Assembly (NCBI GenBank): GCA_030587605.1
Contig: JAUQYT010000018.1
Span: 1-5,270 of the forward strand
DNA length: 5,270 bases
From: Candidatus Njordarchaeum guaymasense
GTDB taxonomy: Archaea > Asgardarchaeota > Njordarchaeia > Njordarchaeales > Njordarchaeaceae
Reading direction: 5' to 3'
Position numbers and translations under genes: made by a program. The notes beneath the pieces were generated by a model. The model had not been told where the DNA came from and searched no databases. It saw only the letters and a list, made by a program, of their open reading frames with translations. Shown one piece after another: positions 1 to 3,399 of the stretch; within the stretch, counting starts at the first letter, position 1; every line of letters begins with the position of its first letter.

Positions 1-86
1 ACTTCTGCAAAGGGTGCGGCATATGCGCCAGCGTTTGCCCGGTTCACGATATAGAAATGATACCGGAGGAGGCGGAAGATGCTTAA
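1..86 (+). CDS. porD: Pyruvate:ferredoxin oxidoreductase delta subunit (ferredoxin-like), C-terminal fragment
   Basis: Only the last 27 residues are present; the 5' end lies outside the window. Reading from base 3, they contain one [4Fe-4S] motif, CKGCGICASVCP (CxxCxxCxxxCP), then a short acidic tail ending at TAA (84-86). In archaeal POR the delta subunit is a small two-cluster ferredoxin that carries electrons between the thiamine-diphosphate site in alpha/beta and external ferredoxin. The visible motif would be the C-terminal one of the two. The stop overlaps the porA start by 8 bases, which supports one transcript and coupled translation. By family gene order, the gamma subunit (porG/porC) is expected upstream. 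The fragment alone could be any 2[4Fe-4S] ferredoxin, or the delta subunit of a related 2-oxoacid oxidoreductase; the assignment rests on the overlap with porA. Confidence 0.85.
   Translation, partial: FCKGCGICASVCPVHDIEMIPEEAEDA
65..72 (+). promoter_or_regulatory. Ribosome binding site of porA, inside porD
   Basis: GGAGGAGG lies 6 bases before the ATG at 79, within the last codons of the delta subunit. It supports ATG 79 over the later in-frame Met at residue 6 and shows that porA is read from an operon transcript. Confidence 0.75.
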
Positions 87-1266
87 AGGAAGAATGATAC
101 AGGGTTGCCGCGCAATAGCCGAGGCGGTGACATTATGCCGACCCACAGTCATTTCGGCTTACCCGATAACACCGCAGACTCACATAGTGGAGAACTTGGC
201 TCAAATTGTGGCTGACGGGGAGTTGAAGGCGGAGTTCGTCAACGTTGAGAGTGAACACTCAGCTGCCTCAGTTGTGCTCGGAGCAAGCGCAACTGGAGCC
301 AGAACATATACCGCCACAACATCTCAAGGACTGCTCCTGATGCTCGAGGTCTTGTACAATATAGCTGGGCTGAGGCTCCCTGTGAGCTTGACTTGTGCAA
401 ATAGGGCTGTTTCATCGCCGATTAACATATGGAATGACCACCAAGATTCAATGGCCGCCAGGGATAGTGGCTGGATACAGATTTATGTTGAGAACAACCA
501 GGAGGCAGGCGACATGCAAATCCAATCGTATAAGATTGGTGAGGACAAGGATGTCATGTTGCCTGTCATGGTGTGCATGGATGGCTTCATCCTGACACAC
601 GCGTATGAGCCAGTTGATGTTCCAAGTGAGGAAGATGTTGACGAATTTCTCCCACCATACAAGCCACAATATTACCTGACCCCAGCCAACCCACTGACAT
701 TCGGAGCCATGGTTGGACCTGAAAGGTACATGGAGATGAGGTACCTGATTCAGGAAACAATGGAGAAAGTAAAGGAAAAGATAGAGAAGACGGCTAATGA
801 GTTCAAGGAAAAGTTCGGAAGGTATTATGGTGGGCTGATCGACAAGTACCAAGCTGGAGACGCTGAAACTCTGCTTGTTGGTATGGGATCAATAGTAGGA
901 ACCATGAGGGATGTTGTTGACAGGTTACGGATACAAGGAAAGAAAGTTGGTATAGTCAAGGTGAGAACCTTCAGACCTTTCCCGAAGGAAAAACTTTACG
1001 AAGCTCTCAAGGGAGTCAAGAACCTGGTAGTCTTCGAGAAGGCTATCTCTCTCGGAAAGGGCGGCATACTCACCTCCGAGATAAAATCACTGTTTGATGC
1101 CAAGTCGAAGAACTCTCCGGGCAACATGAGCAACTTCATAATTGGTCTGGGAGGCAGAGATGTTACTCAGAACTCGATACTCGGAGCTGTAGAGCGAGCT
1201 GAGAAACAGCCCGTTGAGTTGGACTTCGTCGACCTTGACAGAGAGATTCTCGTTGGAGGTGACTAA
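79..1266 (+). CDS. porA: Pyruvate:ferredoxin oxidoreductase alpha subunit
   Basis: Complete, 395 residues, about the usual length for archaeal PorA. It forms the CoA-dependent, thiamine-diphosphate oxidoreductase with beta, gamma and delta: pyruvate + CoA + 2 oxidised ferredoxin <=> acetyl-CoA + CO2 + 2 reduced ferredoxin, in the cytoplasm. The N-terminal pyrimidine-binding domain has YPITPQT (28-34), the ESEHS segment with Glu59 that should contact the cofactor pyrimidine ring, SATGART, and CANRAVSSPI with Arg109. Thr31 and Arg109 match the substrate-binding Thr and Arg of the fused Desulfovibrio enzyme. WNDHQDS (118-124) and GWIQIY follow, typical of pyruvate-type alpha subunits. A transketolase-C-like domain starts near GMGSIVGT (268-275) and continues through VRTFRPFP. 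The WNDHQDS block favours pyruvate over 2-oxoglutarate or branched-chain 2-oxoacid paralogues. No broken motif is seen. Confidence 0.96.
   Translation: MLKGRMIQGCRAIAEAVTLCRPTVISAYPITPQTHIVENLAQIVADGELKAEFVNVESEHSAASVVLGASATGARTYTATTSQGLLLMLEVLYNIAGLRLPVSLTCANRAVSSPINIWNDHQDSMAARDSGWIQIYVENNQEAGDMQIQSYKIGEDKDVMLPVMVCMDGFILTHAYEPVDVPSEEDVDEFLPPYKPQYYLTPANPLTFGAMVGPERYMEMRYLIQETMEKVKEKIEKTANEFKEKFGRYYGGLIDKYQAGDAETLLVGMGSIVGTMRDVVDRLRIQGKKVGIVKVRTFRPFPKEKLYEALKGVKNLVVFEKAISLGKGGILTSEIKSLFDAKSKNSPGNMSNFIIGLGGRDVTQNSILGAVERAEKQPVELDFVDLDREILVGGD
1255..1262 (+). promoter_or_regulatory. Ribosome binding site of porB, inside the 3' end of porA
   Basis: GGAGGTGA is an eight-base match to the archaeal anti-Shine-Dalgarno. 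It is formed by the last codons of porA (Val-Gly-Gly-Asp), ends 10 bases before the porB ATG, and should couple beta-subunit synthesis to alpha. Confidence 0.75.
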
Positions 1267-1272
1267 AGCACC

Positions 1273-2160
1273 ATGGAAACAACAACTAAGAACCTACTCG
1301 CTCCAGGACACACAGCATGCATGGGCTGCGGACAATCTTTAGGAGCGAGACTAGTTATGAACGCCGCAGGCCCGAACATAATAGTGGCAAACGCCACAGG
1401 ATGCTTAGAAGTATTCACAACCCGTGACCCACAGTCCGCGTGGGAAGTCCCTTGGATCCACTCACTATTCGAGAACGCAGCAGCGGTAGCTTCGGGCATT
1501 GAAGCCGCCTTGAAAGCTCTGGGAAGAAAGGATGAAGCCAAGGTAATAGCCCAAGGTGGAGATGGAGGAACAGCGGACATAGGTATGGGTGCGCTGAGTG
1601 GGATGTTTGAAAGGAAACACGATGTGTTATACGTCTGCTACGATAACGAGGCGTACATGAATACTGGAATCCAGCGTAGCAGCTTGACACCTCTGGACTC
1701 TCGGACAACCACAAGCCCCTCAGGAAACGTGAGCTGGGGAAACATCACGCACAAGAAGGATCTTCCAGCGATAGCCGTCGCGCATGGAGTACCATATGTT
1801 GCTACGACCTCAGTCGCGTACCCAAGAGACATAGAGAAGAAAGTCAAGAAAGCTATGTTAATCGAGGGACCAAAATACATGCAAGTCCACGTTCCATGCC
1901 CACTCGGCTGGTACCACGACCCCGCACAAACAATCACAGTAGCGAGACTCGCACATCAAACAGGTCTATACCCAATATTCGAAATAGAGAACGGCCAGCT
2001 AACATCAGTCATGAAGATAGGCACCGTCAAACCAGTAGAGGAATACCTGAAGATTCAAGGCAGATTCAGACACCTCTTCCAAAAGGAAGGAGGAGCAGAA
2101 GAAATAAAGCGAATACAAATGATCGCCGACGAAAACATCAAGAAATTCGGGCTAGTATGA
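1273..2160 (+). CDS. porB: Pyruvate:ferredoxin oxidoreductase beta subunit (thiamine-diphosphate-binding)
   Basis: Complete, 295 residues, normal for archaeal PorB. This subunit binds the diphosphate-Mg end of thiamine diphosphate and the [4Fe-4S] cluster nearest it. Four cysteines suit that cluster: Cys16 and Cys19 in HTACMGCGQ, Cys44 in NATGCLE, and Cys209 in VHVPCPLGW. The cofactor motif begins at GDGG (96-99) and ends in DNEAYMNTGIQRSS (124-137). Near the C terminus, PVEEYLK and QGRFRHL are typical of PorB. It starts 6 bases after the porA stop and is the last gene of the operon, because a hairpin and a convergent gene follow. One small oddity: after IQRSSLTP the sequence reads LDSRTTTSP where family members, as I recall them, usually have a Gly-Ala before TTT. 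This looks like ordinary variation. Neighbouring porA makes pyruvate the likely substrate. Confidence 0.96.
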   Translation: METTTKNLLAPGHTACMGCGQSLGARLVMNAAGPNIIVANATGCLEVFTTRDPQSAWEVPWIHSLFENAAAVASGIEAALKALGRKDEAKVIAQGGDGGTADIGMGALSGMFERKHDVLYVCYDNEAYMNTGIQRSSLTPLDSRTTTSPSGNVSWGNITHKKDLPAIAVAHGVPYVATTSVAYPRDIEKKVKKAMLIEGPKYMQVHVPCPLGWYHDPAQTITVARLAHQTGLYPIFEIENGQLTSVMKIGTVKPVEEYLKIQGRFRHLFQKEGGAEEIKRIQMIADENIKKFGLV

Positions 2161-2188
2161 ATGACAGAAAGGTTAGAAAAATAAGATA

Positions 2189-2241
2189 TATCTGAATAGA
2201 GCGTAAACGGCTCTATTCCAGATACTCTACGCTTCTTTTTT
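2189..2241. terminator. Probable bidirectional terminator between convergent genes
   Basis: TATCTG-AATAGAGC (2189-2202) pairs with GCTCTATT-C-CAGATA (2210-2224), giving 14 base pairs with one bulged C (2218) and a 7-base loop GTAAACG. Read on the plus strand, a T-rich stretch follows (TTCTTTTTT, 2233-2241) inside the tail of the opposing gene. Read on the minus strand, the hairpin is followed by TATTTTTC (complement of about 2176-2183). The element lies between the porB stop (2160) and the minus-strand stop (2227), so it can end transcripts from both sides. Archaeal termination depends mainly on T-runs, so the hairpin itself may instead protect 3' ends. Confidence 0.65.
2213..2225. repeat. 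Direct repeat copy 1 (CTATTCCAGATAC)
   Basis: This 13-base sequence is identical to 3152-3164 in the same orientation. Here it forms most of the right arm of the terminator hairpin, two bases from the stop codon of the minus-strand gene. Its core TATTCCAGATA also occurs inside that gene at 2722-2732. Confidence 0.55.
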
Positions 2242-3033
2242 CAAGCTCGATCCGCATGTTGGGCAGAACAAGGCGTCAGCCTCAACCTTGGCACCGCAGT
2301 ACGGGCAGTACATACCCTGTCGTCTTGCCGGTACCTTCGCACCCTCCTCTGCAACGGGCGCGCCGACTTTTCTCTCTCCACCCTGCTTCGCCAGTTTACT
2401 CAGTCCTGAGCCGAATAGAAGTACCCCTATGGGGAAAAGGAACGAAATGAACAAGCCTATAATTGTTAGCCACATCGCTGTTCCGAAGTCACCGATACCA
2501 GTGGCATTCTTCATCCCCGAAACCCCTATTATGAATGCAATCAAGAATATCAAGCCGAATATGACTGCCAAACCTGCGCCCAAGATCAGTAGACCTAATG
2601 AACTCATGATGTACTGGTAAGCCAGATATGGTGAAAGACCCCCCGCGTATTCGATGACTCCAATCAGTTGGTAGAGTGCCAATATCACGGGAACAACGGC
2701 GAGTGCAACAATCATGACAGATATTCCAGATAGCTCAAGCGAACCCAAGTTGTACATCTTACCAACCTTGTACAAGAAGTAGCCAAACATTATCGAGATA
2801 GGTATCGTGAGCCCCGCCACAACAATCACTGGCAAGAGGAGAGCCCTAAGCATCTGAACAATCTGAGAGATGTCGGGGGTACCGCCGTAACCCATCATTG
2901 ATATGAACGGAAGCACCACAACGTAAGCTGACACCATCACGAGTATCACTGCGATAAAGTACCATATGCCCATTATGTAACTCCATCTTGAAGCATTTTT
3001 CAAAGTGCCAGTATCTGGTTTTGCCGTAGACAA
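2227..3033 (-). CDS. Membrane protein with five predicted helices and a C-terminal zinc ribbon, function unknown
   Basis: This 268-residue protein has a short polar N terminus. Five hydrophobic segments follow at about 20-46, 62-88, 101-127, 142-172 and 184-211, then a charged linker and a zinc ribbon: Cys243-x2-Cys246-x10-Cys257-x2-Cys260, ending in a lysine-rich tail. No signal peptide is apparent apart from the first helix. The layout resembles archaeal multi-pass families of unknown function (DUF973- or DUF996-like), but I cannot assign one. There are no transporter or catalytic motifs. By charge, the linker and ribbon are probably cytoplasmic. The start at 3033 is TTG; upstream in frame there is no ATG before a TAG. 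GAGG at 3039-3036 sits only 2 bases from it, while AGGAG at 3050-3046 is 12 bases away, so the start is uncertain. A start further in, up to Met21, cannot be excluded. It stands alone, convergent to porB and divergent from ppdK, with its own TATA box. Confidence 0.85.
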   Translation of the reverse strand: MSTAKPDTGTLKNASRWSYIMGIWYFIAVILVMVSAYVVVLPFISMMGYGGTPDISQIVQMLRALLLPVIVVAGLTIPISIMFGYFLYKVGKMYNLGSLELSGISVMIVALAVVPVILALYQLIGVIEYAGGLSPYLAYQYIMSSLGLLILGAGLAVIFGLIFLIAFIIGVSGMKNATGIGDFGTAMWLTIIGLFISFLFPIGVLLFGSGLSKLAKQGGERKVGAPVAEEGAKVPARRQGMYCPYCGAKVEADALFCPTCGSSLKKEA

Positions 3034-3086
3034 TTCCTCGCAAATCTCCTGTGAAATTCTTTGACTCTACATCATACGTCCTTAAG

Positions 3087-3094
3087 TATATAAA
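3087..3094 (-). promoter_or_regulatory. TATA box of the minus-strand membrane-protein gene
   Basis: On the minus strand this reads TTTATATA, a near-consensus archaeal TATA box, preceded by GGGGTAATA. The usual spacing of about 25 bases puts the transcription start near 3065, leaving a leader of about 30 bases before the TTG at 3033. Confidence 0.7.
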
Positions 3095-3105
3095 TATTAC
3101 CCCTT

Positions 3106-3121
3106 TCGTAATCGATTACGA
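3106..3121. promoter_or_regulatory. Perfect 16-bp palindrome, candidate operator
   Basis: TCGTAATCGATTACGA equals its own reverse complement with no spacer. It lies 11 bases upstream of the minus-strand TATA box, where a dimeric regulator could act on initiation, and is followed directly by a TATCTGG motif. The regulator is unknown and no second copy occurs in the window. Confidence 0.5.
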
Positions 3122-3151
3122 TATCTGGCATCGAACCTCTCATATCTGACC

Positions 3152-3164
3152 CTATTCCAGATAC
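3152..3164. repeat. Direct repeat copy 2 (CTATTCCAGATAC)
   Basis: This copy is identical over 13 bases to 2213-2225. The two copies bracket the membrane-protein gene together with its promoter and palindrome. Here CCAGATA (3157-3163) can also pair with TATCTGG at 3122-3128, or its last six bases with TATCTG at 3143-3148. Confidence 0.55.
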
Positions 3165-3229
3165 CCTTCCCAGTCTCCCCCATAGTTGGTCTGGCCCAAC
3201 GCGCAGGATTGTTTGTTTGACAGTGCACC

Positions 3230-3248
3230 TAGAAAGCCTTAAAAATTT
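3230..3248 (+). promoter_or_regulatory. Candidate distal promoter of ppdK (BRE + TATA)
   Basis: TAGAAAG (3230-3236), a BRE-like purine block, is followed by CTTAAAAATTT (3238-3248), a good archaeal TATA match. The predicted start near 3268 gives a leader of about 130 bases, long for an archaeal mRNA, which would include the nine-codon ORF at 3299. Confidence 0.5.
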
Positions 3249-3298
3249 GCCTATTCTCTCTATTGCGGTTGAAACGGTAGCTATATCTGGAGAATCTG

Positions 3299-3328
3299 AT
3301 GTTAGGCTTTACGTTGCTTGTGGGGTAA
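3299..3328 (+). other. Possible leader ORF of nine codons upstream of ppdK
   Basis: An ATG at 3299 opens MLGFTLLVG and stops at TAA (3326-3328). GGAG (3289-3292) precedes it by 6 bases, a well-spaced ribosome binding site, so it may be translated if transcription begins at the distal promoter. The peptide has no run of a single amino acid suggesting attenuation, and no alternative hairpins are evident. It may be chance. Confidence 0.25.
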
Positions 3329-3338
3329 TCTAGTTAGT

Positions 3339-3354
3339 CAAAAGAACTTAATCT
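3339..3354 (+). promoter_or_regulatory. Candidate proximal promoter of ppdK
   Basis: CAAAAGAA (3339-3346) resembles a BRE and is followed by an imperfect TATA-like CTTAATCT (3347-3354). A start near 3375 would give a leader of about 25 bases, more usual than the long leader of the distal candidate, but the TATA match is weaker. Confidence 0.3.
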
Positions 3355-3387
3355 GTTATGTCATGTTCATTTTGCAGGCTCATGATT

Positions 3388-3394
3388 AGGTGAT
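3388..3394 (+). promoter_or_regulatory. Ribosome binding site of ppdK
   Basis: AGGTGAT matches the archaeal anti-Shine-Dalgarno and ends 5 bases before the ATG at 3400. Its TGA (3391-3393) is also an in-frame stop, so the protein cannot begin further upstream. The spacing favours this ATG over the one three codons later. Confidence 0.75.
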
Positions 3395-3399
3395 TTGAT

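Larger units (their letters stand above)
3034..3399. other. Divergent intergenic region between the membrane-protein gene and ppdK
   Basis: These 366 bases contain no convincing protein gene. From left to right they hold: the leader and TATA box of the minus-strand gene; a 16-bp palindrome (3106-3121); two oriented copies of TATCTGG (3122-3128 plus, 3157-3163 minus) with a TATCTGA between them (3143-3149); a stretch (3165-3229) in which I see only a weak 5-bp stem; a BRE/TATA candidate for ppdK (3230-3248); another TATCTGG (3284-3290) overlapping a ribosome binding site for a nine-codon ORF; and a second, weaker promoter candidate near 3339-3354. I found no tRNA, CRISPR or obvious structured RNA. 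Confidence 0.8.

Noticed and set aside
448..852. 134-residue ORF on the minus strand within porA
   Set aside because: It lies wholly inside a well-supported porA frame, has no recognisable motif and no promoter; it is an antisense shadow.
2157..2195. Twelve-codon ORF starting at an ATGA overlap with the porB stop
   Set aside because: The overlap imitates translational coupling, but there is no well-placed Shine-Dalgarno, the peptide is basic and tiny, and its end runs into the terminator hairpin.
2846..3043. 65-residue minus-strand ORF from TTG 3043
   Set aside because: It has a better-spaced AGGAG than the main frame, but it overlaps the N-terminal third of the membrane protein out of frame and has no coherent composition.
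3185..3200. Inverted repeat GTTGG-N6-CCAAC
   Set aside because: A 5-bp stem is too short to support a terminator or operator, and it has no T-run or second copy.
3358..3393. Eleven-codon ORF in frame with ppdK, ending in TGA at 3391
   Set aside because: It has no ribosome binding site, and its stop lies inside the ppdK Shine-Dalgarno. I considered TGA readthrough as selenocysteine or pyrrolysine, but TGA-Sec context is absent and PPDK homology begins only after ATG 3400.
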